NCBI GenBank assembly: GCA_039602395.1
Contig: JBCNJP010000023.1
Coordinates: 24,602,963-24,666,962 of the forward strand
Length of the DNA stretch: 64,000 nt
Source: Deinandra increscens subsp. villosa
Taxonomy: Eukaryota; Streptophyta; Magnoliopsida; Asterales; Asteraceae
Direction of reading: 5' to 3'
This document shows, piece by piece, positions 11,093 through 21,893 of this stretch. Position 1 is the first letter of the stretch. Every line of letters starts with the position of its first letter. The translations under genes were made by a program, and so were the position numbers. The notes under the pieces were generated by a model. The model was not told the DNA's origin, ran no database searches, and saw only the letters and a list, made by a program, of their open reading frames with translations.

Positions 11093-14000
11093 CTACGGAG
11101 CCATCACGCTTTCGATTGTGTAGGTTAGTGACTTTGCCCAGTCTTCTTTGAGCAACAATGTTTGAAGTGTGTGCATTACATCGTAATCAGGGTCAAGCTT
11201 CCGTTGCCAACCCTACAAAAAACAAACTACCAAGTTATGACATACTTCAACATGATGAGTAACAGGGTACATGCACACACTACTAAAAGCCACAACACTT
11301 GCTGACAGAAGCAGAAAAATGGACGGGTCAAACACGTCAAGCTGCGGGATAAGTATCCATTTTTAAATAGTTGATAAGCTAAATACGGTTCCAACAAATA
11401 ATCTAACTTTGTAAATAATGCGACTGAGATGGGATGTTCTAATACATTTTCAATACTCTTTCAGATGGTTGTCAAGTTTCAACCAGTTAAACTCTTCTTT
11501 CTTAATCAAGCTTAACCCATTTGAGATAAAAGACAACCAAATCAACCCCCATTAACTGGACCAAAATTGCCAGCTCTTAGCTTGACCTGGAGTAGGGTCC
11601 AGTAGCAATTACCAATTACAGGAGCAGGGTTACCTCAAGAACAAGAGTTGTAACCATCACGGTGCAGACATTTCCATCCACATTGACTCTGTGACGCCTC
11701 ACTTGCTCTAGCACTTGATGCATGCAATCAGCAGGATGTACGATGTCACCCTCTGGACTACCCCAGAAATCAAAAGCCTCGGTAACTTCCTGTAACCCAA
11801 AAAATCACCAGACATTATAAAAATATAGTTTATTTTTAAAGCCGTTCATTCTAAAGCGAAAAAGTCCTAAAAACATAAACATAGGGAAAAGGGAATTACC
11901 TTAACAAAAGCCTGAGGATTAGGACAATTCTGTTGTTTTGATAACCTCAAAGTGCACTCCGCTGCAGTTTTTCCATCTCTTCGAGCAACAGCCTTGAAAA
12001 ATTCCAACAAATTAACTCTATCACTCTTTGAAAGTTCAGCAGTCATGCCTACATCAAGGAATATGACATGTGGCTTCGATTTGAAAATCCCTTTACGAGA
12101 TGATTTGCTCCGGACAAGAATATTTCCAGGATGCATGTCAGCATGAATGAAGTTGTCCACCTGAGAAATGAAAAGAATATATTCTTGATCAAATATACTG
12201 CTATGTTTCTTTGCAAATTAAGTTGTTTGTACACTCGTACAGCATACATAAGTTTGGATTAAGTTGTTTCTTGTTCTAATCCACAGGTGTACAGAAAAAC
12301 TTCATCTTTTTGTTACTCTGCTTCGTCAATAATACTATCTCTCTTCTCTGCACGAAGGGATGCTCATGGTACTGTTCCGGCTTTGATAAGGCTGAACTAC
12401 TAACTATGGTTACAGGAAACGAGCAACCAAAACGGCTGGGTTGGGTGGGTCGGTCCGGACTGGCTGGTTATTACCAGTATGCGGGTTTAATATTTTGGTT
12501 TTGACGGTTTCAAAAGTTTTTTTTTTCAAATAATTAGTTTGTTGTCTTGAAAATTTTAACCATGATAAAAACGGCTCATGATTATATAATACATATACAA
12601 AACTATATACTCCAAAAATGAAAAAGATATATTAATAATAAAGGGTCAAACTAAACCTAACTGTTAAACCGTGAAAACTGAACTGTTCCGTTCTCAAACC
12701 AGCTAACAAGCTTCATTTGGCCAGTTCGGTCAGTTACAATGCCTTTATGAACACCACTGACAAAGATGTTGTACCAAATAAACAAGATCAATAAAATGTT
12801 ACCCTTGTGCTCATGATCTAGTGATGTATGCTTTTTAGGCATCAAGTAGTTAACATGCTTTATAAGCAGGACTTTGTCGTCTCTGGGCGCTACTAGTATG
12901 TATGTATAATACTATAACATAATTGCAATCTTTTTTAAAGGGATAATTATCTTACCAGCAGCATTTTTAAAAGAGCATGCGTCCCAATGTGTGCAAGAGA
13001 ACTCTTAAGTCGAACATGTCCTTCAAGCTCATCAACATAACGTGATACACTTTCACCTTGTTCAAAAGTTTCAACCAAAACAGCAGGATGTACAAGTGGA
13101 TATACAGGTTTAGGGAAAGAAACATCCCTCCAGCTGCGAAAATTATATATAAATCTACTCAAATGAGCAGCTTCCCGTGCAAGATCAACTTGTGACATCA
13201 TAAAAACTGCAAACTGTTGAACACTTTCATCTAATCTCAACCAATTAAGTGTAGGAATGAATTTAGACATCTTTGCAACAATATTAATAATCTCAAAGTC
13301 TCTTTTAATTGATTCACCGACTCCAGGATGTCTAACTTTAACTGCAACTAATAAAGGCTTGTCACGCTTGCCACGATATCTATACCTCAAAGAAGCACGA
13401 TGGATTTGCGCAATGCTTCCAGAAGCGACAGGAACTTCCTCAAAATCATCAAAAACTTCTGATATTTTTCGACCGAAAGCCTTTTCAATTGTCTTTTTTG
13501 TGTAAGCAAAGCTATGTTCAGGAGCCTTGCTGTGAAGCTTAGAGAGCTCGGTACACAAGTCTGTAGGGAAAAGGTCAGGCCGTGTGGCGGCCCATTGACC
13601 CCATTTTATGAATGCAGGACCCGCAATTTCTAAAGTACGGCGTACAAGATGAAGCCATTGTTGTCTAGAGGAGGTCCCAAAATACTCGACGAATGGAGCC
13701 ATTGCCATACTGGGTGAGAACAATAGTGCCAAATAAATAGCTCTGAACAGCAACATTACACCTTCAACTACCGAAGCCAATGATGAAATCAAGAAAGCAT
13801 GACCGTTTTCAGCACGTGTGTATAAATTATTTCTTGGCTGAAAAGTGCCAAAGTTTGATCCTCCATCTGCTAACACCACCATATTGCCACATGTGAAGGC
13901 GGCTAATATACCAGGAAGAACAACATATGAACGACTCAATGCCAAACTAAATGCTTGAGCAAACCTATTTATTCCAGGAATTTGCTTATCTCGATCCAAA

Positions 14001-14188
14001 TTCATGGAAAGCCTCCTCCAAGCATTTTGGGCATGGTGTGTTATTGTGTTATTGACTGAATAGTTTCTGTTGCAGAATGTACTCTTGCCAATACATAACT
14101 TGGATTTACATGCCAAGATGGAGGCAAACCCTCTATTACTAGAATACATCCTGTTGTATTTGAAGCTACCGAGACCAATTTTAACCAT
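11093..14188 (-). CDS. ABC1/UbiB-family atypical kinase (ABC1K), copy 1
   Basis: Four coding exons on the minus strand: 14188-12956, 12160-11900, 11789-11634 and 11212-11093, all phase 0 with GT-AG introns; 411+87+52+39 = 589 aa. The ATG chosen gives MVKIGLGSFKY; an upstream in-frame stretch is cut by a splice acceptor at 14244-14245, so a 5'UTR intron is likely. Residues 1-45 are basic, Ser-rich and without acids, fitting a mitochondrial presequence. Hydrophobic segments lie near 87-106 and 132-158. Family motifs: KWGQ (195-198, the KxGQ signature), the Ala/Ser nucleotide loop ASGSIAQ (255-261), VAVK (Lys284), the catalytic loop HADMHPGN (417-424) and LDVG (Asp447). ABC1 kinases act in ubiquinone and quinone/lipid homeostasis in mitochondria and plastids; here a mitochondrial role is inferred. 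All key residues are present. Exact orthologue not assigned. Confidence 0.9.
12161..12955 (-). other. ABC1K copy 1, first coding intron (795 bp)
   Basis: Starts GTAAGATAAT and ends ...TTTCTCAG on the minus strand. It is the largest intron of the gene. Relative to copy 2 it shows small indels, such as about 14 extra bases near 12575. No nested gene is seen. Confidence 0.8.
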
Positions 14189-14243
14189 TGACCCATCTTC
14201 TCCATTGATCCATCCCCTCCTAATATTTCTGATCACCCAAAGC

Positions 14244-14935
14244 CTATATTTAAAATAAGTGAGTTGAATTTCAATGAACCAATGCAGAAAGCATAAAAAA
14301 AAAATTATCAGAGTAGAATCATTTATCAAATCTATTAAAAAATATCCAGAATTTTGGTATTGAATTACAAAAGAAGTAAGCTGTGGCTTATGTTAATACT
14401 CTTGACTAGATATTCTATGACCAAATTATTAGTTGATACTACTAAATAGTACAGATCTAACTATAGGCTGATAGAAATGGGATCTTGCAAACTATATATT
14501 GCGTTATTTGCATTGGCGAAGACAAAATGTTGATAAAAAACGCCCTTGATCGAGGTTAACAATTCCTTCATTACAACATCAGGCTTTCCCAATACATGCT
14601 AAAAGCGCATATCGACAGAAGACATGTATCAGCAATCAATTCATCGAAAAGCAGAAACCGAAACCCTAATAAAATTCCAGAAAGAAGGAAAGGAAAGGGA
14701 ATTAGAACCTTGACATGCCGAGAAGAGATTGAAGTTAATTTGTGTACGAGCTTAATCGCGAGCATTTTCTACGGATACGATTATCGGGAAGAAGGAGAAA
14801 AAAGTTCAAGATTCCTTCGCCACCATATATGATCATCAAAGGTCGGTTTGATCGAAAGCTATGGCGGCGTTTCGGAGAGACTTTTGTATTGAAGATTGTA
14901 ATTGTAGGGTGAATTTCATATTTCATGGAGGACAA
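14244..14935 (-). promoter_or_regulatory. 5'UTR intron, leader exon and promoter region of ABC1K copy 1
   Basis: A splice acceptor (TATAG before GCTTTGGG) at 14244-14245 begins the leader part of the first coding exon. A pyrimidine-rich leader exon probably lies around 14580-14830. It holds a 64-codon upstream frame starting MLAIKLVHKLTSIS (ATG at 14765); splicing that frame into the acceptor hits a stop, so it is more likely a uORF than the true N-terminus. Exact exon ends and TATA box are not determined. Confidence 0.45.
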
Positions 14936-15229
14936 TGCATCTACGTGTACAGATGTGATGCACTAACGTACAACTTTCAACTGCAAAATTTTCGCCCTTA
15001 GGTTGTGTGTACAGGGTTACAAGGGGGTTATAAAGCTTAGGCCATTTAGAGTGCCCTCGAAGTCTCGGTGAGGGTGGTGATCAATGACGAAACTTGAAAA
15101 AAAAATCGCGGGGGTGATTAGTTACGGGGCTAATTTTTTTTCCTATCGCTATGTATATCCTATATGTTCGGGTCGGCGATCGGATTCGGATCTAGTGATT
15201 AACCAATTAACTTATGAAAGTCATCATCC

Positions 15230-16145
15230 ACCAAGAGACGGGAAAAAAATGGACAATGTCCTTAGAGTTATTAGCATAACACTCTAACCAACTGATATAA
15301 TGAGTCATTTGATTATAAGAACGAATGAGTGATAAAGTAATGAACGTGAGAAAGTCACATTCACCGAAGGACAAAAAGAAAAAAAATATGACAAATGTAG
15401 GTCTCGAACCTAGGAAGTAGGACCTTTGCATTATTTGCAGTACACTATAGCCAATTGAGCAAATATGCCATTTGATTTTAATAAGAACGAATGAGTCTTT
15501 AACTAATGAATCTATGATAATCACATTCACAAAGGCAAGATCATAGTCCATGGGACGAAAAACTAAAATAAGGAAATGTAGGTTCCGAGTTTCGAACTCG
15601 CAACCTTATGGTTATCCAAACAACAACTTAACCAACTATGCTAGTAGGACTTTAAATTTTTGGGAAAGAATGATTTGGTGATAATTTTACGAAGAAAACC
15701 TACAAACTCCCAAATAGACCCGTTGAGTGGGTTAGACTCCAAGAGCAATTAAACAAAAAAAAAACTTTGAAACAATTTTCTTCATATATTTTTATTAACC
15801 CAAACCAACTTAAATACTAATGGAAAATAAATCTACTTAACTTGAAAGTAAATTTAACTAATAAATAGAAAGAATATGAAGCATAATAATTATATGAAAA
15901 CATGAACATGTAGCAATGGGAATGTGGCTAGGCAAAGCAAGGCAAGGGACGGAAAAATTTGGAAGAACATGGGCCTCTTGATGCTTCTATTGGGCCGGTA
16001 CGTATAATTTGGTAAGTAATGAACTCACCTAGTCACCTTGCAGCCAATGGACGAAAAAATTGGACAAACAAATGAAAGTTCCAAGTTTCAAACTTGGGAC
16101 CTTCCGCCTTTTAAAACAACACCTAAACCAACTGGGCTAACTAAC
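15230..16145 (-). repeat. Array of tRNA-like (SINE-type) heads, copy 1
   Basis: On the minus strand four units carry Pol III-type A-box and B-box-like motifs: near 15300-15240 (CAGTTGGTTAGAGTG), 15470-15385 (TTGGCTATAGTG with AGGTTCGAGACCT), 15655-15575 (TAGCATAGTTGGTTAAG with GAGTTCGAAACTC) and 16142-16070 (CCCAGTTGGTTTAGGTG with CAAGTTTGAAACTTGG). The first three are about 165 and 195 bp apart and share linker sequence (AGAACGAATGAGT, AATCACATTCAC), so they look like tandem or nested insertions of one family. None folds into a complete tRNA by eye. Confidence 0.6.
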
Positions 16146-16561
16146 TTTTGTGTTTATATTTTGAGGGGGCGATACTTAATACTTATCAACTATTTAACAT
16201 AAAATCCCAAAAATTAGTACTTCTGGACGAAAAAACCGCAGCCCGGCCCCCAAGAAGCTACGCCAATGGTGGTGATGTGGAGGCGATAGCCTCGGTGACC
16301 TTGGGGAACTCATTGGAGGCGAGCCTCGGTGAGCTTGGTGAGATGGAGCTCGGTTACCGTTCACCGAGTTTTTTCATTTTGCCACCAAGGAAGAAAAGAG
16401 CCGTTGGGTGGTGGGTCCCCCTCCAAACGGCTATATTCGACCTTTTTATCCTTTTTTTTTACATCAAATGAATCCTATAAAAACTCATTATTTACACCAT
16501 TTTTATACACCTTTAACTCATATTCATCCTCATCTCCACCTCTACTCTCATCTTTTTCACC

Positions 16562-17274
16562 ATGAACCCAAACTTCTTTTTCAACACAAATTCAAACGAG
16601 CAAAATCCATCGCCCTCGCAACGAAACCCTTTCCAAACGGGTGGCTGCGTTCCATACGTAGCGTCTCCGATGTTCGTGGTTCTACAATTGGGTGGTTGGA
16701 GCCAAGAAAACCCCCAACCTTCTTACCTCCGGAGCGACTATAAACCCGACTCTCAACCCGACAACATTGAAATGGTTATGGAAACCCAACCCGAGCCTCG
16801 GCCTAAAAAAACGTCAAAAATCCAAGAAAAAAGATGGGTGAAAAGATCCAAAACGTCCGAGTCGAACGAGTATAGCACTAGTGCTTCGGACGCACGAGCT
16901 ACACAATTCAATCTCAACGATGACGATCTTGATTATGGAGAACAAGAAGAATCACCGGAAAGCCCCCCAGAAATTCAAAGACGCGTGGGAAAACAAAAGG
17001 CGAAAAGGTTAGCAAAAAATGGCAATCTTCCTCAAGTGTAAGTGGTTGTTTGGCCGAAAGGTTCGACAAGTTTAATGAGATCCAAATGGAGAAGCTTCAA
17101 TTGGTGAAACGTTTCGAGGAGCGAAAAGCGAAAGAAGAAGCGCGGAAAGAACGAGAACAAATGTGTTGGGACCTTGAAGCGGTCACTAAACCGATACATG
17201 AGTTGGATGACGAGGGAAAAACGATTGCTCAAAAAATACGAGCACGATTGATGGAGACGTACAAGGATGGGTAA
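16562..17274 (+). pseudogene. PIF/Harbinger ORF1 lacking its Myb/trihelix domain, copy 1
   Basis: Translation starts at 16562 (MNPNFFFNTNSNEQNPSPSQ) behind a TATA-rich leader. The N-terminal Asn/Gln/Pro-rich region is followed directly by the Ser-rich segment KRSKTSESNEYSTSASDA and an acidic D-D-D-L-D-Y-G-E stretch. After a frameshift near 17038 comes a coiled-coil tail (LAERFDKFNEIQMEKLQLVK; EERKAKEEARKERE). In ORF1 proteins of plant Harbinger elements the DNA-binding Myb/trihelix domain sits between the N-terminal region and the RSKTSE segment; here it is missing. This copy has one extra A in an A-run near 16817 compared with the duplicate, which joins the halves in one frame. No transposase ORF accompanies it. 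Confidence 0.6.
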
Positions 17275-17436
17275 TTTTAGGAAATTAATCTTTTTTTAAT
17301 TTTTAGGATTCATGTAATTTTAGGATGTGTGTTTTTTTTTAAACTATGACTTCTCTGCCACTTGTTTGGCCATCGGTGCCACTGTAGCTGACAAGGACTG
17401 GTTTCTATTTAAGAGAACTCTATCAGCCTCTCGATG

Positions 17437-17936
17437 NNNNNNNNNNNNNNNNNNNNNNNNNNNNNNNNNNNNNNNNNNNNNNNNNNNNNNNNNNNNNNNN
17501 NNNNNNNNNNNNNNNNNNNNNNNNNNNNNNNNNNNNNNNNNNNNNNNNNNNNNNNNNNNNNNNNNNNNNNNNNNNNNNNNNNNNNNNNNNNNNNNNNNNN
17601 NNNNNNNNNNNNNNNNNNNNNNNNNNNNNNNNNNNNNNNNNNNNNNNNNNNNNNNNNNNNNNNNNNNNNNNNNNNNNNNNNNNNNNNNNNNNNNNNNNNN
17701 NNNNNNNNNNNNNNNNNNNNNNNNNNNNNNNNNNNNNNNNNNNNNNNNNNNNNNNNNNNNNNNNNNNNNNNNNNNNNNNNNNNNNNNNNNNNNNNNNNNN
17801 NNNNNNNNNNNNNNNNNNNNNNNNNNNNNNNNNNNNNNNNNNNNNNNNNNNNNNNNNNNNNNNNNNNNNNNNNNNNNNNNNNNNNNNNNNNNNNNNNNNN
17901 NNNNNNNNNNNNNNNNNNNNNNNNNNNNNNNNNNNN
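17437..17936. other. Assembly gap (500 N)
   Basis: Exactly 500 Ns, probably a default gap of unknown true size. It truncates duplication copy 1; sequence after it is unrelated to the continuation of copy 2. Confidence 0.99.
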
Positions 17937-18144
17937 TTCCTTACAGAGTAGGCATTGGGAGTTGATGGAGGAGATGGAATCTAGGTTCCCGTGAACCTCA
18001 ACCTGCAACTGCTCTGTCTTTTGTTTTTTTAGGAAAGAACATGTAAAGTAGGAAACAATTTTGTGTATGGAATTGGAATCAGTAGTATGTAATCCACTTT
18101 TTGTTATATACTTTTTTGTCTATTTTTGTCTATGAAATCAATCT

Positions 18145-18565
18145 GTTAAACAAAAACCCTAATCCTCGAAAACAGAGACGATCAACAATTGCAATCCGAT
18201 CAACAACTGATGCATAATTTTAGGTAAAAAAAAGGTAATCTGTTCGCACAATCTCCATTTCGTTAAACAAAAACCCTAATCCTCGAAAACAGAGACGATC
18301 AACAATTGCAATCCGATCAACAACTGATGCATAATTTTAGGTAAAAAGGTAATCTGTTCGCACAATCTCCATTCCGTTAAACAAAAACCCCAATCCTCGA
18401 AAACAGAGACGATCAACAATTGCAATCCGATCAACAACTGATGCATAATTTTAGGTAAAAAGGTAATCTGTTCGCACAATCTCCATTCCGTTAAACAAAA
18501 ACCCCAATCCTCAAAAACAGAGACGATCAACAATTACAATCCGATCAACAACTGATGCAGAGACG
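18145..18565 (+). repeat. Tandem repeat, period 114-117 bp, about 3.7 copies
   Basis: Units begin GTTAAACAAAAACCC at 18145, 18262, 18376 and 18490 and contain GAGACGATCAACAATTGCAA and GGTAATCTGTTCGCACAATC. The last unit is cut short near 18560. An apparent minus-strand ORF here is only the repeat read through. Confidence 0.9.
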
Positions 18566-18707
18566 ATCAAAAACCCTAAACACAAAATACAAAACGGATC
18601 TACAAAAACCTTAAATTTTGGGGAATTCTAATTCTAAATAAATTATATAAAAAGAATAAGATAAAAATCAAATAATGGGTCAATTTGGGGTCAAATGGGA
18701 CAATTTT

Positions 18708-19918
18708 ATGTGTTTAGGACCAATGAGTCCCAATAAGGTGTGTAAGTAAACAATAAGTTGTGTTTAGAACCAATGATGGCCCAATTGGTGTGTATGTAAC
18801 CAATAAGTTGTGTTTAGAACCAACGATGGCCCAATAAGGTGTGTATGTAACCAATAAGATGTGTTTAGGACCATGTGATGTCCCAATAAGGTGTGTTTAG
18901 GGGAAACGAGGGTCCGTTGGGACCAATGAGTCCCAGTAAGGTGTGTATGTAACCAGTAAGCATGTTTAGGAACAATGATGGCCCAATATGTAACCAATAA
19001 GTTGTGTTTAGGACCAATGATGGCCCAATAAGGTGTGTTTAGGGGAAACGAGGGTCAGTTAGGACCAATGAGTCCCAATAAGGTGTGTTTAGGGGAAACG
19101 AGGGTCAGTTGGGACCAATGATGGCCCAATAAGGTGTGTTTAGGGGAAACGAGGGTCAGTTGCGACCAATGAGCCCCAATAAGGTGTGTTTAGGGGAAAC
19201 GAGGGTCATGCAGTTGGGAGTACCAATGAGTCCCAATAAGGTGTGTATGTAACCAATAAGCATGTATGGGACCAATGATGGCCCAATAAGGTGTGTATGT
19301 GACCAATAAGTTGTGTTTAGGACCAATGATGGCCCAATAAGGTGTGTTTAGGGGAAACAAGGGTCAGTTGGGACCAATGAGTCGATCAATAAGGTGTGTA
19401 TGCATGTAACCAATAAGCATATTTAGGACCAATGATGGCCCAATAAGGTGTGTATGTGACCAATAAGTTGTGTTTAGGACCATTGATGGCCCAATAAGGT
19501 GTGTTTAGGGGAAACGAGGGTTAGTTGGGACCAATGAGTCGATCAATAAGGTGTGTATGCATGTAACCAATAAGCATGTTTAGGACCAATGATGGCCCAA
19601 TAAGGTGTGTATGTGACCAATAAGTTGTGTTTAGGACCAATTAATGATGGCCCAATAAGGTGTGTTTAGGGGAAACGAGGGTCAGTTGGGACCAATCTTG
19701 AGTCGATCATTAAAGTGTGTATGCATGTAACCAATAAGCATGTTTAGGACCAATGATGGCCCAATAAGGTGTCTATGTAACCAATAAGTTGTGTTTAGGA
19801 CCAATGATGGCCCAATAAGGTGTGTTTAGGGGAAACGTAGTTGGGACCAATGATAAGGTGTGTACAATAAGTTGTGTCTAGGAGTCTAGGACCAATGAGT
19901 CCCAATTAATAAGGTGTG
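18708..19918 (+). repeat. Complex minisatellite (ACCAATGATGGCCCAATAAG)
   Basis: About 1.2 kb made of two interspersed short modules, GGACCAATGATGGCCCAAT and AAGGTGTGTATGTAACCAAT, plus a third, TAGGGGAAACGAGGGTCAGT. In the right half they form a higher-order unit of about 157-164 bp marked by GTCGATCA at 19381, 19538 and 19702. Non-coding. Confidence 0.85.
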
Positions 19919-20015
19919 ATTAATTTTCTTTTTTCTCATTATTCAGAAAATTTCACATGTGAACACATATGAAAAATAGCTATTTCACATGCGAAAGTTT
20001 CTACAATGAATCTCA

Positions 20016-20086
<71 letters not shown>

Positions 20087-20126
20087 ATATATAACCGATA
20101 ATGTATATATTACAACACATTGAAAG

Positions 20127-20159
<33 letters not shown>

Positions 20160-20666
20160 GTGTGTCTTTAGTACTTGACATCTTTTATTTAATTTTTGCG
20201 TTAGGTATACAAATTCATTAGGATACAATTAACATTAAATTTATTGCTTAACATTCCATTTTCCATTTAAAGATCATTTTTAAGGTATGTTTAAAATACT
20301 ATTATCTATGTTTAGAATTTTGAGTTTTTAAATCCGAGAAATGCTAACGTCTTATTGGCTGAGATACTTTCACCCGAATTAATCCCCAAAATTCATTGAT
20401 CAGTTCCTATTCCCTCTCACCAAAAATTTATCACCAAAACGATTCATCACTCTCTTCTTCCCTACCACTAAAAATTCCTCTACGGGATTCATCACTCATC
20501 TTCAGGAGATCACTACCTAATTCCCGTCAGTATTAATTTCACTGTCATCTTCAGGAGATCATTTAGTTCATTCTCTATTTATTTCATCTAATTAATTATT
20601 CCATCGTATTTATTTCATTCTTTATTTAATTTATTTCATTTCAGGATTCATCTAGCTCATTTAGCA
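19919..20666. repeat. AT-rich spacer with (TA)n and (GT)n tracts
   Basis: Contains (TA)n at about 20019-20088 and (GT)n at about 20136-20160. A pyrimidine-rich stretch follows (about 20400-20660) with CTCTTCTTCCC and TCATCTTCAGGAGATCA duplicated, probably the 5'UTR or promoter of the ORF beginning at 20667. Confidence 0.7.
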
Positions 20667-21605
20667 ATGGATCATGAATTCGAAGCAGGTGAACAATTGA
20701 AGGATCTTAATTATAACATTGAATTCGAATACAATGACGATTCTTCACAAGCGAGTGAAGAAGATGAAATGGATAACAATGATGATCATTATTCACTACA
20801 GAGTGAAGAAGATGAAATGGATAACAATGATGCCCATGTCTACAATCATGATGCCCAACTCGACAATGATGCCCAACTCGAAAATGATACCCAAGTTACT
20901 GAGAATGAGGAAGCTACAACCTCCGCTCCCCAACCAAACAAGAGGGGGTTGACGCGGTTGACAAAGTGGCGTGCCAAATTTGAGAAAAGCGGTGGGAAGA
21001 AATGGCCAATAACATTTGATGCGCTGGGAAGGGTTGACGGGGTGCATAGACCAAAATTTTCGAGTTTTTTGGGAGACATTGCAAGGTCAGAGGTTGGATT
21101 GAGGTATCTAAAATGGAAGGAGGTGCCAAAAGATGACAAGAACAAGATGTGGGCACTGATTCAGGTTATGAAACAGATTAAACATTTTCTCATATTAAGT
21201 TTGTTAAGTTATTGAATTCCATACATGTGACTAAAACATCCTGTCATATGTTATTTTTCAGCAATTATTCGAAATTGATGACTGTCGAAGGGGTCCTATA
21301 ATGGTACGGCTTGGTGGGTTGCTAAGGAGTTTTAGAGCAAAAATGTTCAAGAGACACGTTCGTCCCAACCTAGCAAGACCCACCGTGCTTGAGAAAGTTC
21401 CAAAGATGTATCACACAATTGTGAAAAAAGAACACTGGGACATATTTGTAGCACATACAAAATCTGACGAATTCAAGGTTTTTATTCAATTCAAACTGCA
21501 GATTTCATTAATTAGGTTAAGTCTTAATTAATGAGATTATAATTATATATCCTACTGTTCTGTTGGAAAGGCTGTGTCAAAGAGTGCAAAAGAGGTTCGA
21601 GCACA

Positions 21606-21606
<1 letters not shown>
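20667..21606 (+). pseudogene. Transposase_24-like (CACTA/Ptta-En/Spm-associated) gene, 3' end lost
   Basis: Exon 1 is 20667-21164 (166 codons); exon 2 is 21262-21477 (72 codons) after a clean GT-AG intron. A third exon probably starts at 21571 (AVSKSAKEVRA) and runs straight into a (TA)n tract at 21606. The N-terminus is very acidic with repeated EEDEMDNND blocks. The conserved part starts about residue 93: RGLTRLTKWRAKFEKSGGKK, FDALGRVDGVHRPKFSSFLG, then WKEVPKDDKNKMWALIQ. I know this layout from the plant transposase Ptta/En/Spm (Transposase_24) family, an accessory protein of CACTA elements. The expected coiled-coil C-terminus is missing, cut off by the TA/MITE block, so the gene is broken. 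CACTA termini were not found. Confidence 0.65.

Positions 21607-21656
<50 letters not shown>
21607..21656. repeat. (TA)n microsatellite
   Basis: Pure TA tract between the broken Transposase_24-like gene and MITE copy 2. Confidence 0.95.
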
Positions 21657-21659
<3 letters not shown>

Positions 21660-21837
21660 AGAGGATCATTTGAGAACTAATTTGTTGTGAGAACTTTTGA
21701 GAACCATTTTGAGCCACTAGTTTATATATATGGAAATCCCCCCCCCCCCATGAATTTGAATGCTTCCCCCCTGAAATTAGTGGTTGAGATTTGGTTCTCA
21801 AAAGTTCTCAAAAGAAAAAATTCTCATTTGAACCTAA

Positions 21838-21839
<2 letters not shown>
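21657..21839 (+). mobile_element. TA-bounded MITE family A, copy 2
   Basis: About 183 bp, starting GGGAGAGGATCATTTGAGAA and ending TTCTCATTTGAACCTAACCA, with internal GAGCCACTAGTTTATATATA and C-runs. Flanked by (TA)n on both sides (21607-21656 and 21840-21889). Confidence 0.85.

Positions 21840-21889
<50 letters not shown>

Positions 21890-21893
<4 letters not shown>

Larger units (their letters stand above)
7766..17436. repeat. Segmental duplication, copy 1 (about 9.67 kb)
   Basis: Collinear with 24835-36345 at roughly 98-99% identity by eye. The left edge is abrupt: both copies start AGGGTTCAAGTATAGAGG but differ before it. The right edge cannot be seen because the N-gap begins at 17437 while the two copies still match. 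The only large difference is the 1,846 bp Harbinger insertion plus its 3 bp TSD in copy 2. It contains the ABC1K gene, the tRNA-like array and a Harbinger ORF1 relic. Confidence 0.9.

Noticed and set aside
14571..14765. MLAIKLVHKLTSISSRHVK as the true ABC1K N-terminus
   Set aside because: Splicing its plausible donor (AAG|GTTCTA) to the acceptor at 14244 gives a stop within eight codons; kept as a uORF.
18145..18160. Telomere-like AAACCCTAA words
   Set aside because: Single AAACCCTAA occurrences within a 114-117 bp repeat, not an array of the 7 bp telomere unit.
18145..18565. Regularly spaced repeats suggesting a CRISPR array
   Set aside because: This is a plant genome and the repeat is a continuous 114-117 bp tandem unit with no unique spacers.
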